A stretch of DNA of 39,592 bases. Source: Leyella stercorea. Its GTDB lineage: Bacteria > Bacteroidota > Bacteroidia > Bacteroidales > Bacteroidaceae. Shown here piece by piece: positions 32,017-39,592 of the stretch (its first letter is position 1; the number at the start of each line of letters is the position of its first letter). Under the pieces are notes generated by a model, which saw only the letters and a program-made list of their open reading frames with translations, was not told the origin of the DNA and did not search any database. The position numbers were made by a program, and so were the translations under genes. The stretch covers positions 1-39,592 of the forward strand of contig NZ_JADYUF010000034.1 in NCBI RefSeq assembly GCF_021531655.1, read 5' to 3'.

Positions 32017-32838
32017 ATGATGACAGCAAAACGTATCTTTTCATTCATTGTCTTGGTGACGATGAGTGTTGCATGCATAGCATGCTATTCGAGCAAGGAT
32101 CTGAAGGCAGACCGTTCTTTCGCGAAACGTGTAGTTAAGGTTGGCTATTTCTGCAAGATTGAGTCGTACACCTCGGCTGATATAAAGTTTGTTCAAGGCA
32201 AGACATCGTCGGTGCGTATTGAGGGAACCAAGAGTCTGGTAGACAATCTCAACATAAAGCAGAATGGCGAGACTCTTGTTGTTACAACTAAAGGTCGTGG
32301 AATGAGAATAGTCGGTCCGGCGCGCCTCACCGTATATGTATCGTCGCCAGACATTACTTCTGTCTATCTGAAAGGATCGGGCAATTTTGAAGCGCAAAGC
32401 AATATCGACACCGATGTTCTTGACGTGGAGCTCTCAGGTTCGGGCGATGTCGACCTGCGCAAAGTATTGTGCGATAATATTTCGTTGCGTCTGCGTGGCA
32501 GTGGCGATGTTAAAGCCCTTGGCGTTGACTGTGCTGCAGCCAATCTCGAACTGCTTGGCAGTGGCGACCTTGAGGTGAAGATGCTGAAGGCACGCAATGC
32601 AAATGCAGCACTCAGAGGCTCGGGCGATCTTGACGCTACGCTCAAAGGTGTAGCCGACGTGAAGGCTTCGTTGCAAGGCAGTGGCGACCTCGATCTTGAT
32701 TTCATCAATTGTGGCAATGCCGATATTGACCTGCGCGGCAGTGGCGACGTAGAGTTGAAGGGAACGTTGCGCACGCTCAACACCTCAAAGAAAGGTTCGG
32801 GCGACATCGACCGTTCTGAGTTGCGTGTAGCTCGATGA
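32017..32838 (+). CDS. Head-GIN domain (DUF2807-type) exported lipoprotein
   Basis: A 273-residue protein with a lipoprotein-like signal (SFIVLVTMSVACIAC) and a putative auto-transporter adhesin head GIN domain. After the first ~90 residues it repeats a unit of about 20 residues with the core L-x-GSGD-hydrophobic: eight GSG motifs occur from about residue 119 to the end, spaced roughly 20-22 residues. This is the pattern of a right-handed parallel beta-helix. It is probably anchored in the envelope. Function unknown. The internal repeats are visible in DNA as GGCAGTGGCGA or GGTTCGGGCGA blocks, which could allow repeat-number change by recombination. Confidence 0.88.
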   Translation: MMTAKRIFSFIVLVTMSVACIACYSSKDLKADRSFAKRVVKVGYFCKIESYTSADIKFVQGKTSSVRIEGTKSLVDNLNIKQNGETLVVTTKGRGMRIVGPARLTVYVSSPDITSVYLKGSGNFEAQSNIDTDVLDVELSGSGDVDLRKVLCDNISLRLRGSGDVKALGVDCAAANLELLGSGDLEVKMLKARNANAALRGSGDLDATLKGVADVKASLQGSGDLDLDFINCGNADIDLRGSGDVELKGTLRTLNTSKKGSGDIDRSELRVAR

Positions 32839-32860
32839 CGAGACCGCATGAAAAACAAAA

Positions 32861-32888
32861 GAGGTTGGTGCAGGAAGCTACCAACCTC
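32861..32888 (+). terminator. Hairpin after the head-GIN gene
   Basis: GAGGTTGGT (32861-32869) pairs perfectly with ACCAACCTC (32880-32888), 22 bp after the stop. The plus strand lacks a T-run, but the minus strand has TTTTGTTTTT after the stem, so its direction is uncertain. Confidence 0.5.
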
Positions 32889-33006
32889 ATAACTGTTGAT
32901 TTCGTAAAAATCGAAATCATCAAAAAATGATACCGCAAATATATAGCTTATATTCGAACAAAACAAATATTTGTGGTTAAAAAGTAGATTATTTAACAAA
33001 ATAAGC

Positions 33007-33080
33007 TAATTTTGCAAGTTGTTAAGCATAAAACAATGGCAATGTCTGCATTGAATGCTGCGGACATTGCCATTATTTTA
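33007..33080 (+). ncRNA. Candidate very short transcript between -7 box and hairpin
   Basis: A TAATTTTG box (33007-33014) is followed about 20 bases later by a perfect 12-bp hairpin AATGGCAATGTC (33035-33046) / GACATTGCCATT (33063-33074) and a T-rich tail. Promoter and terminator enclose only about 60 nt, as for a small RNA. A -33 element is not seen, so it could equally be just a stray hairpin. Confidence 0.25.
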
Positions 33081-33125
33081 ATGTATGTATAATTGATTAC
33101 GAAAATTATTAATTCAGACTATTAT

Positions 33126-33133
33126 TAAATTTG
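33126..33133 (+). promoter_or_regulatory. TAAATTTG box directly before the 127-residue gene
   Basis: It ends one base before the ATG at 33135. If used as a promoter, the mRNA would be leaderless or start inside the codon; it may be a chance match. Confidence 0.3.
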
Positions 33134-33134
33134 T

Positions 33135-33518
33135 ATGGGAAGAAACAAATATTCTGATTCCGAAATTCAGGGCATTGCCAAGCTACTGCGACTGAAGAAC
33201 TGTGCCAACCGTGCCAAGCAGAAGGATATTCGTCATAAGCTGCGTGTAGAGTATGAATTCAACATCTCCGATTTTAATGTGCCGGGACATGCATTTGGCG
33301 AGCAGGAACTGTATGACGCCATACACCGTGGTGCCATACGCATACTCGACGACCAGACCATTGCCGACATGAAAGCCAAGCGAGCACGCGACCGTGAGCG
33401 CGACGAAGCAGCCCGGATGCAGGACGCTGTTGCCGCTGGCGAGCAGACCGATTGGCAGGAAGCCATGAAGCAGTGGCAGGACTGGGAGGCAAGCGAGATA
33501 AGCAAGATAGACAAGTAG
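33135..33518 (+). CDS. Small charged protein, conserved hypothetical
   Basis: A 127-residue soluble protein that I do not recognise by name. The N-terminal half is basic (KLLRLKNCANRAKQKDIRHKLR) and may form a small nucleic-acid-binding helical unit. The middle has FNVPGHAFGEQELYDAIHRGAI. The C-terminal part from about residue 75 is a highly charged helix (DMKAKRARDRERDEAARMQD), probably coiled coil, ending with Trp-rich WQEAMKQWQDWEASE. Codon use and base composition match the surrounding core genes, so it is probably a real gene. It converges with the esterase gene, with a 1-bp gap between the two stop codons. Confidence 0.65.
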   Translation: MGRNKYSDSEIQGIAKLLRLKNCANRAKQKDIRHKLRVEYEFNISDFNVPGHAFGEQELYDAIHRGAIRILDDQTIADMKAKRARDRERDEAARMQDAVAAGEQTDWQEAMKQWQDWEASEISKIDK

Positions 33519-33519
33519 T

Positions 33520-34938
33520 CTACAGCTTCACCTGAACAGCTGCTGGATAGATGCGGCAAGGGTCGCCGAATGTAGCCAGGCTTTCTGCCATGTTCTGAAG
33601 GTTAGGCTTCAGTTTGCCTGCAAACACCTTACGGCCGTTGACCATCACCGTAACCTTGCGGTTCATATCTACCAAATGCTCGTCGAGGAACACGGTGAAC
33701 TGCAGGTCGGTGGCTTCCGAATAGTGGCGCTTTATCTTCATTTCGATGCTGTGCCAGTATGGGTCGGTCTGCAGAACCTCGTATGTCACGGTCTTCACTG
33801 TAATGTTTACGGTGTTGTCCGTTATGTCCATTGTGTATGTAGTGCGCGACATCGGGTCGAGGACGGGGCGCTTGTCGACACGCAGGTTGTAGAATCCCTG
33901 ACGATGACGTCCGTCTACATCAAAGTCCTCCCACATCATATGCTTGGGGTAAGGGTTGCGTGTGAACTTGCTCAGCCATGGTGTTGTGGGGCGATAGTCA
34001 ATCTGATGGGCGCAGTTGGGCACCAGTTCGATGCGGTGCTTGAACTGGTCGGGATGCAGAGCTTGCAGACTGTCAAACGCCATTTTGGTATCAGTGGTGA
34101 ATTGGTTGCGGAAGAACATCCGGTCGTACTCGCCAGTGAGGAAAGAGAAACCGATGTTGGCGCAGTTCTCAACAGGAGCATTGCGCAGCGGTTCGCCGCC
34201 AGCCATAGGTCCGGCAGCAGCCAGATAGTCGGCATAGTATGAAGCCAGACGCTGCGATCCGTATCCGCCCTCCGATATGCCGAACATATAAATGCGGTTC
34301 GGATTGATTTCGCCCGATAGCATAGCCATGCGCAGCAGCTTCTCCCAAGCCCACTGCTTCGACTTCTGCCACCATCTGTAATAGTTGCCCTCATTAGGGA
34401 TTTGAGGTATGAAGTAGGCGGAAGGCGAATCCTCAAACATCTGGGCGAGCTTTAATCCGGTTATCCATTCCTGCGCCTTCGGTCCAGAACCGTGCATATA
34501 GACGAACAGTGGCAGTCCGTCGGCAGGTACAGTCTCACCGGCTGCCACCTTCTTACCATAATAATATGGCATAATGGCGTTGGGCTCAAGATTGGCTGGC
34601 AACTGCCATTTGCCGGTCTTGGCATCCGACAGGTTGGGCAGTCCTACCATTATGTTTTTGTCCTGTGCGTCGTTGGCGCGCTTCCAAGCCTCCCAAAGCA
34701 TAGTTCTTGACGATGCCACGTCAGCCGTCTTCACCTTGGCATTGCAGTTGAGCTGCGCATCCTTTCCAGCCAGACGCTGACCGAAATAGTTCTCAATTTC
34801 CTTAGCTGTAGAGTTGTTGTCGGATTTGGCAGCAGCCGTTGTGTACGAGCCAAAACCCAAAGTGGCTGCAAGCAAAGCCACACTCCATGTCTTGAATACA
34901 GACTTGCTGTAGATTTTTTGTTTTGCGAAAGGTTTCAT
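33520..34938 (-). CDS. Exported alpha/beta-hydrolase, esterase-like
   Basis: A 472-residue protein with a long basic signal peptide region (SVFKTWSVALLAATLGF, then SYTTAAA). It has the alpha/beta-hydrolase features LFVYMHGSGP (oxyanion region, about 145-153) and the nucleophile elbow GISEGG with S222. A candidate His occurs in NCAHQIDYRP (about 318). This resembles the PHB-depolymerase-like or peptidase S9-like esterases of polysaccharide-degrading Bacteroidota. The C-terminal ~120 residues look like a beta-sandwich (TVKTVTYEVLQTD, LQFTVFLDEHLVD, KVTVMVNGRKVFAGKL). Substrate unknown. It appears monocistronic, with a TACCTTTA box-like sequence about 35 nt upstream. Confidence 0.8.
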   Translation of the reverse strand: MKPFAKQKIYSKSVFKTWSVALLAATLGFGSYTTAAAKSDNNSTAKEIENYFGQRLAGKDAQLNCNAKVKTADVASSRTMLWEAWKRANDAQDKNIMVGLPNLSDAKTGKWQLPANLEPNAIMPYYYGKKVAAGETVPADGLPLFVYMHGSGPKAQEWITGLKLAQMFEDSPSAYFIPQIPNEGNYYRWWQKSKQWAWEKLLRMAMLSGEINPNRIYMFGISEGGYGSQRLASYYADYLAAAGPMAGGEPLRNAPVENCANIGFSFLTGEYDRMFFRNQFTTDTKMAFDSLQALHPDQFKHRIELVPNCAHQIDYRPTTPWLSKFTRNPYPKHMMWEDFDVDGRHRQGFYNLRVDKRPVLDPMSRTTYTMDITDNTVNITVKTVTYEVLQTDPYWHSIEMKIKRHYSEATDLQFTVFLDEHLVDMNRKVTVMVNGRKVFAGKLKPNLQNMAESLATFGDPCRIYPAAVQVKL

Positions 34939-35075
34939 TTCTTATGTTTGTTGTTTCTTATTCGGCTGTAAAGGTAAATATTAATTTTCAATTCATCACG
35001 TGTATTCATATATAAATATACATTTTAATCTCAACAATTAAACTGTAAAACCACAACGTTGTCGATTTTTATTCG

Positions 35076-35083
35076 TATATTTG
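35076..35083 (+). promoter_or_regulatory. -7 box of the Rpn-family gene
   Basis: TATATTTG at 35076-35083 lies 40 bp before the ATG at 35124. Confidence 0.45.
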
Positions 35084-35123
35084 CCATATATAACAATATG
35101 TAAACAATAAATATAGTTCCACT

Positions 35124-35987
35124 ATGAGATATCTTGACCCTAAAGCCGACCTCACATTCAAGAAGATATTTGGTGAGCATAAGGATTTGCTCATCAGTCT
35201 GCTTAACGCCCTGCTGCCATTGGCTGATGACGAGCAGATAGAGAGCGTTGAGTATTTGTCGCCTGAACTTGTGCCCGACACTTACGTAGGTAAGAACAGT
35301 ATTGTTGACGTGAGATGTCGTGATGTGAAAAACAGACAATTTATTGTAGAAATGCAGATGCTGTGGACAGAGGCGTTCAAACAGCGTGTGCTGTTTAATG
35401 CTTCCAAGGCTTTTGTGCGTCAGCTTGACAAAAAGCGCAAGTATGAAATGTTACAGCCTGTCTATTCGCTCAATCTTGTCAACGAGACTTTCATGAAGGA
35501 ATATCCGGATGAGTTTATCCATAACTACAATGTTGTGCACGAACTGCATAGCGACGAGATTATCGACGGACTTCATTTCACATTCGTGGAGCTTCCAAAA
35601 TTCCAGGCTCATTCCATCAAAGAAAAGAAAATGGCTGTGCTGTGGCTTAGATTTCTGACAGAGATAGATGAGCATACAAAGGAAGTTCCGCAAGAACTGT
35701 TGGACAATCCCGAGACCTCTAAAGCACTAAAGGCTGTAGAAGAATCAGCAATGTCGAAAAATGAGCTTCTTGCCTACGACGACTTTTGGGACAAACTCGG
35801 TGCAGAACGCTTGCTTCTTGTCGATTCTAATAGGAGAAGCATGGAGGAAGGCAGAGCTGAAGGCAGAGCAGAAGGACGTGTTGAGATTGCCAGAAATTTA
35901 TTAAATATGGGAATGTCAATTGACGACATTGCAAAAGCAACTGGTCTGCAGAGACAGGAAATTGAACGGTTGAATCCGGTTGTATAA
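35124..35987 (+). CDS. Rpn-family recombination-promoting nuclease / PD-(D/E)XK transposase-like protein
   Basis: A 287-residue protein starting with the family signature DPKADLTFKKIFGEHKDLL. The nuclease core has VDVRC (D62) and FIVEMQM (E76-x-Q78), the D...E-x-Q variant of the PD-(D/E)XK site typical of this family. The middle segment LHFTFVELPKF is also conserved. The tail has the low-complexity repeat EGRAEGRAEGRVE (about 250-262), then a helix-turn-helix-like end (MSIDDIAKATGLQRQEIERL). The AEGR repeat is built from near-identical 12-bp DNA units and can vary in copy number. Members act in RecA-independent recombination. A terminator follows 25 bp after the stop. Confidence 0.88.
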   Translation: MRYLDPKADLTFKKIFGEHKDLLISLLNALLPLADDEQIESVEYLSPELVPDTYVGKNSIVDVRCRDVKNRQFIVEMQMLWTEAFKQRVLFNASKAFVRQLDKKRKYEMLQPVYSLNLVNETFMKEYPDEFIHNYNVVHELHSDEIIDGLHFTFVELPKFQAHSIKEKKMAVLWLRFLTEIDEHTKEVPQELLDNPETSKALKAVEESAMSKNELLAYDDFWDKLGAERLLLVDSNRRSMEEGRAEGRAEGRVEIARNLLNMGMSIDDIAKATGLQRQEIERLNPVV

Positions 35988-36013
35988 ATAAAATGGGAAA
36001 GCCTCGAAAATAA

Positions 36014-36052
36014 AATGAGGGTGTGTCAAAACAAAATTGACACACCCTCATT
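36014..36052 (+). terminator. Perfect 16-bp hairpin after the Rpn-family gene
   Basis: AATGAGGGTGTGTCAA (36014-36029) pairs with TTGACACACCCTCATT (36037-36052) around a 7-nt loop. Its GTGTGTCAA core matches the arms of the inverted repeat at 11859-12029. The T-run is weak. Confidence 0.8.
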
Positions 36053-36090
36053 GCTTTATGTATAGTCTTAGAGACAATAATCTCTTCAGC

Positions 36091-36142
36091 CTTTTTACTC
36101 TTTTACCTTTTTACTCTTTTACTTTTTTACCTTTTTACTTTT
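36091..36142 (+). repeat. TTTTTAC-type short-period repeat next to prfC
   Basis: CTTTTTACTCTTTTACCTTT and following units continue to 36142 with TTAC recurring every 7 to 9 bp. It is the same repeat type as between frr and rsgA. It abuts the prfC stop codon (36144). Confidence 0.8.
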
Positions 36143-36143
36143 C

Positions 36144-37712
36144 TTAGAACTCGCTTGTGAAGTGGAACTTGATGTGCTTGAAGTCCTGCTGAGCCATAGA
36201 CAGCACATAGCCCGAGTCAGCAAGGAATACATCGCGTCCGTCGCGGTCCTTGGCCATATACTGATACTTGCGCTTCTTGAACTGCTCGAGTTCATCAGCA
36301 TCGTCGCTCTCTATCCAGCAAGCCTTGTGCAGATGAACGGGTTCCCAACGGCACTTGGCGTTATACTCGTTCTCCAGACGATACTGTATCACCTCAAACT
36401 GCAGCTGACCTACGGTGCCGATAATCTTACGACCGTTAAACTGGTTGACAAACAGCTGTGCCACACCCTCGTCCATGAGCTGGTTGATACCCTTCTCAAG
36501 CTGCTTTGCCTTCATTGGGTCGTCGTTCTCGATATACTTGAACATCTCCGGCGAGAACGAAGGCAGTCCGCGGAAGTGAAGCTTCTCGCCCTCAGTCAGT
36601 GTGTCGCCAATCTTGAAGATGCCGTTGTCGGGCAAACCTACGATGTCGCCTGGCCATGCCTCGTCAATGGTGCTCTTGCGCTGAGCCATAAACTGAGTGG
36701 GCGAAGAGAAACGCAGAGTCTTGCCCTGACGCACATGCAGATAGGGCTTGTTGCGCTCGAACTTGCCGCTGCACACCTTGCAGAAGGCGATACATGAGCG
36801 GTGGTTGGGGTCGATGTTGGCTGTAATCTTGAAGATGAAGCCGGTAAACTTCGGCTCTTCGGGCTCTACGGTGCGCTCCTCAGCCTTTGTTGGTCTTGGC
36901 GACGGGGCTATCTTGACAAAGCAGTTGAGCAGTTCCTGCACACCGAAGTTGTTCAATGCCGAACCGAAGAATACGGGAGCCACTTCTGCCGAACGGTAAG
37001 TCTCAACGTCAAACTCGGGATATACGCCGTCAATCAGCTCCACGTCGTCGCGCAGCTGCTTGGCATCCTGCTCGCCGATGTGCTCTTCAAGTTCTGTAGA
37101 GTTGATGTCAACCTCCACCTTTTCAGTCACGCGCTGCTTGTCGGGCTTGAAGAGGTCGAGTTTGTTCTCGTAGATATTGTACACACCCTTGAACTTGACA
37201 CCGATGTTGATAGGCCATGACAGCGGGCGCACGCTGATCTGGAGTTCCTCCTCCAGTTCGTCGAGTAAGTCGAACGGGTCGCGTCCCTCGCGGTCCATCT
37301 TGTTGATGAAGATGATAACCGGAGTGTTGCGCATGCGGCACACCTCCATCAGCTTACGTGTCTGGGTCTCCACACCCTTCGCACCGTCCACTACAATGAT
37401 GGCAGAGTCGACAGCTGTAAGAGTGCGGTATGTGTCTTCGCAGAAGTCCTGGTGACCCGGAGTGTCAAGAATGTTGATTTTGTAGCCCTCGTAGTCAAAC
37501 TCCATAACCGAAGTCGACACAGAGATACCACGCTGCTTCTCGATTTCCATCCAGTCGGACGTAGCCGACTTGCGTATTTTGTTGTTCTTTACTGCACCTG
37601 CCACCTGTATCTGGCCGCCAAAGAGAAGGAACTTCTCGGTGAGCGTAGTCTTACCTGCGTCAGGGTGTGATATGATGGCGAAAGTTCGCCTGCGTTCTAT
37701 TTCCTGGTTCAT
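36144..37712 (-). CDS. prfC: Peptide chain release factor 3
   Basis: From the ATG at 37712 the product has 522 residues. It is a translational GTPase with P-loop SHPDAGKTT (15-23), a G2 region with [11 protein letters not shown]3 DTPGHQDF and G4 NKMD, and an RF3-specific start [20 protein letters not shown]. The C-terminal part carries [35 protein letters not shown], the RF3 signature. RF3 removes RF1/RF2 from terminated ribosomes. The longer frame to 37763 begins upstream of a TAACTTTG promoter box (37731-37738) and was rejected. It appears monocistronic. Confidence 0.96.
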   Translation of the reverse strand: MNQEIERRRTFAIISHPDAGKTTLTEKFLLFGGQIQVAGAVKNNKIRKSATSDWMEIEKQRGISVSTSVMEFDYEGYKINILDTPGHQDFCEDTYRTLTAVDSAIIVVDGAKGVETQTRKLMEVCRMRNTPVIIFINKMDREGRDPFDLLDELEEELQISVRPLSWPINIGVKFKGVYNIYENKLDLFKPDKQRVTEKVEVDINSTELEEHIGEQDAKQLRDDVELIDGVYPEFDVETYRSAEVAPVFFGSALNNFGVQELLNCFVKIAPSPRPTKAEERTVEPEEPKFTGFIFKITANIDPNHRSCIAFCKVCSGKFERNKPYLHVRQGKTLRFSSPTQFMAQRKSTIDEAWPGDIVGLPDNGIFKIGDTLTEGEKLHFRGLPSFSPEMFKYIENDDPMKAKQLEKGINQLMDEGVAQLFVNQFNGRKIIGTVGQLQFEVIQYRLENEYNAKCRWEPVHLHKACWIESDDADELEQFKKRKYQYMAKDRDGRDVFLADSGYVLSMAQQDFKHIKFHFTSEF

Positions 37713-37730
37713 AATATACGTTTTGGACTG

Positions 37731-37738
37731 CAAAGTTA
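37731..37738 (-). promoter_or_regulatory. -7 box of prfC
   Basis: TAACTTTG on the minus strand, about 18 bp before the ATG at 37712. No clear -33 box. Confidence 0.5.
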
Positions 37739-37884
37739 TACAAACTATTGCACATAAAAACACGCTTGCCTGATTTTTTGACTTTTAAACCATATTTATT
37801 ATGTATAATGGTGATAGTTCGGTTGGCAAACTACACCCCATCAGCACATCACCTCCTCAACCTAAGTGGAGCGCAGCCCGCTCC

Positions 37885-38180
37885 TATATTTGCATTCTTG
37901 ACCGCTCAAAACTGCGAGCTGAACGCGCGAGGAAATCTTTAGCTCAAAATTCGTGAGTTTTGAGCGTGCAGCGATTATTGCTTTAATACTCAGCGTGTTG
38001 CGGTGTTTTAGAGTGTAGATGTGCAATTGCAAGCCATCAGAAAAGGCTCCTTTTCTTTTCTAAAGGGCAACTTTAGCCCTCCTCATAAGCCCTAATAGCA
38101 TTGCAATAGTAGTCGTTTTGCAATCTAAAAAGGGCTTCTTTGCACTCAAAAAGTAGTCCCTTTGGAGTGCAAAGAAGCCC
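37885..38180 (+). repeat. Composite dispersed element, copy D
   Basis: In order on the plus strand: a TATATTTG box (37885-37892); a 68-nt block (37903-37970) closed by CGCTCAAAACT (37903-37913) and AGTTTTGAGCG (37956-37966); about 70 nt unique; GTGCAATT; then CCTTTT-type units, including three at a 22-bp step (38111, 38133, 38155). It ends in a perfect 16-bp hairpin GGGCTTCTTTGCACTC (38132-38147) / GAGTGCAAAGAAGCCC (38165-38180). The 68-nt block matches copy A (4031-4098, opposite strand) at 63 positions. The rest of the gap 37713-38328 contains no gene that I can support. Confidence 0.8.
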
Positions 38181-38328
38181 AGAATGACTAAATATATGGC
38201 ATCCGCCACTTCCGTTACATATAAAAAACGCTTCCGTAAACTCCAGAATCGAAATTCTGTTTGTAACACTTTTTTACTGCCTGTACGATATTTGCATACA
38301 TTTCTTTATATATTATCCGTTGGCGGAA

Positions 38329-38715
38329 TTATTTTTCATACAGTTCTATCGGCAATTTATCGGGGTCGCTGAAGAACACAAAACGCTTGCCGGTATATTC
38401 ATCTGTGCGTATTGGTTCGTGTACAATACCTTTGCAGTCAAGTTCGTCAACTGCCTCAGCCAAATTGTCCACTTCAAATGCAAGATGACGCAGACCTGCT
38501 GCTTCGGGATATGATGGACGCACAGGAGGATTGGGGAATGAAAACAACTCCACTACATACGTAGAACCAAGCCAACAGTCTGCCTTCCACGAATCACGTT
38601 CCTTGCGATAATGCTCACTGACAATTCTTAATCCGAGCACATCGGTATAGAATTGCTTCGACCGCTCATAGTCGGAGCAAATCACTGCTACATGATGAAT
38701 TTTATTTAATCTCAT
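38329..38715 (-). CDS. VOC-superfamily (glyoxalase/bleomycin-resistance fold) protein
   Basis: A 128-residue single-domain protein with two beta-alpha-beta-beta-beta modules. Putative metal ligands fall where expected: H8 (KIHHVAVI), E56 (YVVELFSF), H77 (GLRHLAFEV) and E124 (PIELYEK). DYERSKQFYTDVLGL is the typical first helix. It resembles the small YaeR/SMU1112c-like group whose substrates are not established; a lactoylglutathione lyase role is not supported beyond the fold. The gene lies between copy D and the AT-rich end of the window. A TAACTTTA sequence about 20 bp upstream may serve as its promoter. Confidence 0.87.
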   Translation of the reverse strand: MRLNKIHHVAVICSDYERSKQFYTDVLGLRIVSEHYRKERDSWKADCWLGSTYVVELFSFPNPPVRPSYPEAAGLRHLAFEVDNLAEAVDELDCKGIVHEPIRTDEYTGKRFVFFSDPDKLPIELYEK

Positions 38716-39036
38716 AATTACTCTTATATATTGTCTGTAAAGTTATTGTTTTTTACTCTAAATAACAGTCGTAACGAAATCTTTTATTGGTTGGATATCA
38801 GCGAGCTAAATACTTTGAAGAATGTAACTGCTAACGATTTAGAAACGAGCTATATTCTTTTTCTTTTACAACCTTGCAATATACAAAGAATGCCTAAATT
38901 TGCGACAAAGATACGATGTTTTTCTTAATATCCCATAATTTACAAGAAGAGAAACATAGAAATTAGGACTTTTATACTTTTCCGACACAAGCATATAGTG
39001 TTTTCATTTGTAAAATGATGTAATCCTAAGCAATAA
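38716..39036. other. AT-rich intergenic stretch
   Basis: No convincing gene on either strand. A TAAATTTG box occurs at 38895-38902 (plus strand). Short open frames here lack ATG starts and protein-like composition. The base composition drops sharply relative to the VOC gene. Confidence 0.4.
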
Positions 39037-39178
39037 ACTTTATCAATCTTCGTTCTTTTAAAAGGTGAATCTGTTAAAACGACTACTAAATATGTAACCG
39101 AAAGCGTTAAGTCTAATGGTACAGCAGGAGTTGGCACATCAGCAGTTGGAAATGAAGTAGATAAAAGAAAAAAGAAAT
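39037..39178 (+). pseudogene. Possible C-terminal gene fragment
   Basis: The plus-strand frame ending at 39178 reads GESVKTTTKYVTESVKSNG then TAGVGTSAVGNEVDKRKKK, a Lys-rich tail that looks like real protein. It has no start codon, and stop codons lie just upstream (39034-39036). The minus strand is also open over 38940-39180, so the coding strand is not certain. Probably a decayed or truncated gene. Confidence 0.35.
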
Positions 39179-39188
39179 AAAATCCAAT

Positions 39189-39466
39189 ATGTGTACAAGG
39201 CTAATTATAGTCTTATTAGCCATGTACATGTATCTTCGATTAAATTTTCTAATTACAGTATAAGCGCACATAATACAATTGAGGTAATAGTTCCTATAAA
39301 TGGTTATTATACACGACGTGTTGATGGAGTACTATTTTCTTATAAAGGATACAAGTTTAATAGAACTCTAAACATTTCAGATGTATTAACAAAATACGGT
39401 AAAGACATAACAAAAGAATGTGAACTTAAATTATCATTGTATGAAGTCTATGAAAATTTTTACTAA
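39189..39466 (+). pseudogene. Small exported protein gene, possibly frameshifted
   Basis: The ATG at 39189 gives a hydrophobic start (MCTRLIIVLLAMYMYLRL) like a signal peptide, but this frame stops at 39263. The frame two bases on, open to 39466 from a GTG at 39191, continues with ISAHNTIEVIVPINGYYTRR, VLFSYKGYKFNRTLNISDVL and KYGKDITKECELKLSLYEVY, which looks like a small secreted beta-rich domain. Joining the two by one frameshift near 39205-39260 would give a signal peptide plus mature domain. Alternatively the 91-codon GTG frame is intact. I do not recognise the family. It is AT-rich compared with core genes and follows the fragment above by 10 bp. Confidence 0.45.
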
Positions 39467-39541
39467 GTAAGTGATCTAAATTATTTATATATATATCAGT
39501 ACTAATATGGTTATTTTTCCGTTTTATAGAAAAAGTAAATT

Positions 39542-39592
39542 ATGAAACCAATAAAAGTACTTGAATTATCAGAGGATGATCGCCTCAAATTA
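39542..39592 (+). CDS. Partial gene at window end, possibly IS630-type transposase
   Basis: The ATG at 39542 opens a frame of 17 codons reading MKPIKVLELSEDDRLKL before the window ends. This start resembles the N-terminus of IS630-family transposases with a helix-turn-helix, as I remember them (ELS.EDR..L). The preceding 75 bases are very AT-rich with TATATATATA near 39486-39495, compatible with a TA-targeting element, but no terminal repeat could be checked. Confidence 0.35.
   Translation, partial: MKPIKVLELSEDDRLKL

Noticed and set aside
36162..36797. 211-codon open frame opposite prfC
   Set aside because: It is a shadow of the RF3 gene on the other strand; Leu/Val-rich without domain pattern.
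38731..38928. 65-codon plus-strand frame upstream of the VOC gene
   Set aside because: No ATG start, no promoter in front, and composition expected of AT-rich non-coding DNA.
38940..39137. 65-codon minus-strand frame (Leu/Val-rich)
   Set aside because: It starts at a GTG and reads the complement of a Lys/Thr/Val-rich plus-strand frame. Both strands are open, so neither could be confirmed; the plus strand looks slightly more protein-like.

Overview
The window looks like a chromosomal segment of a Bacteroidota bacterium, most likely a Prevotellaceae member (Prevotella/Segatella type). Evidence seen in the sequence: repeated promoter-like pairs of the Bacteroidetes form TTTG/TTG - 19 or 20 nt - TAnnTTTG, A-rich rather than GGAGG translation starts, many families I know mainly from this phylum (long-form NusB, DUF4230, DUF5606, DUF4827, DUF5106-thioredoxin, head-GIN domain), and abundant short intergenic repeats. 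The species assignment is inference.

Layout. Positions 1-4450 are an AT-rich accessory end: a restriction-methyltransferase-like gene that stops after its methylase domain, a DUF4143-type ATPase preceded by three tandem 22-bp palindromic repeats, about 1 kb of non-coding repeat-rich DNA, and a deletion scar joining the first codons of gmd to the last part of fcl. Positions 4560-11850 carry an orphan vsr-like endonuclease, an EttA-type ABC-F ATPase, an uncharacterised 485-residue protein, two identical tRNA-Ser(UGA) genes and mutS2. Positions 12088-23123 are mostly housekeeping: two overlapping DUF4230 genes, a lipoprotein, an Hsp15-like S4 protein, pth and rplY on the minus strand, then the plus-strand run nusB-yajC-ybbR-coaE-DUF5606-rsmA, and an ECF sigma factor / membrane anti-sigma candidate / secreted protein / outer-membrane protein cluster. 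Positions 23482-32840 hold a secreted GH36 alpha-galactosidase, frr, rsgA, a secreted thioredoxin-like protein, glmM with a DUF4827 lipoprotein and a DHH phosphoesterase, and a head-GIN-domain surface protein. Positions 33135-38715 contain a small basic protein, a secreted esterase, an Rpn-type nuclease, prfC and a VOC-family protein. The last 900 bases are AT-rich, with gene fragments, a possibly frameshifted small secreted protein and the start of a gene that may be an IS630-type transposase.

The most unusual signal is non-coding. Four intergenic loci (about 3840-3970, 9120-9250, 23340-23445 and 38040-38180) carry arrays built on a 22-bp period around AGTCCTTTTG and its complement CAAAAGGA, so that each array can fold into alternative hairpins. 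Two of them, near the two ends of the window and in opposite orientation, belong to a longer composite element of about 270-300 bp that also contains a 68-nt near-identical stem-loop block (63 of 68 positions match by eye). It resembles a minisatellite-bearing MITE or a dispersed structured-RNA element. I cannot tell from the sequence alone whether it is already catalogued.

Domain calls come from reading the translated proteins and their motifs; no database search was possible. DUF numbers are recalled family names and should be confirmed by profile search.
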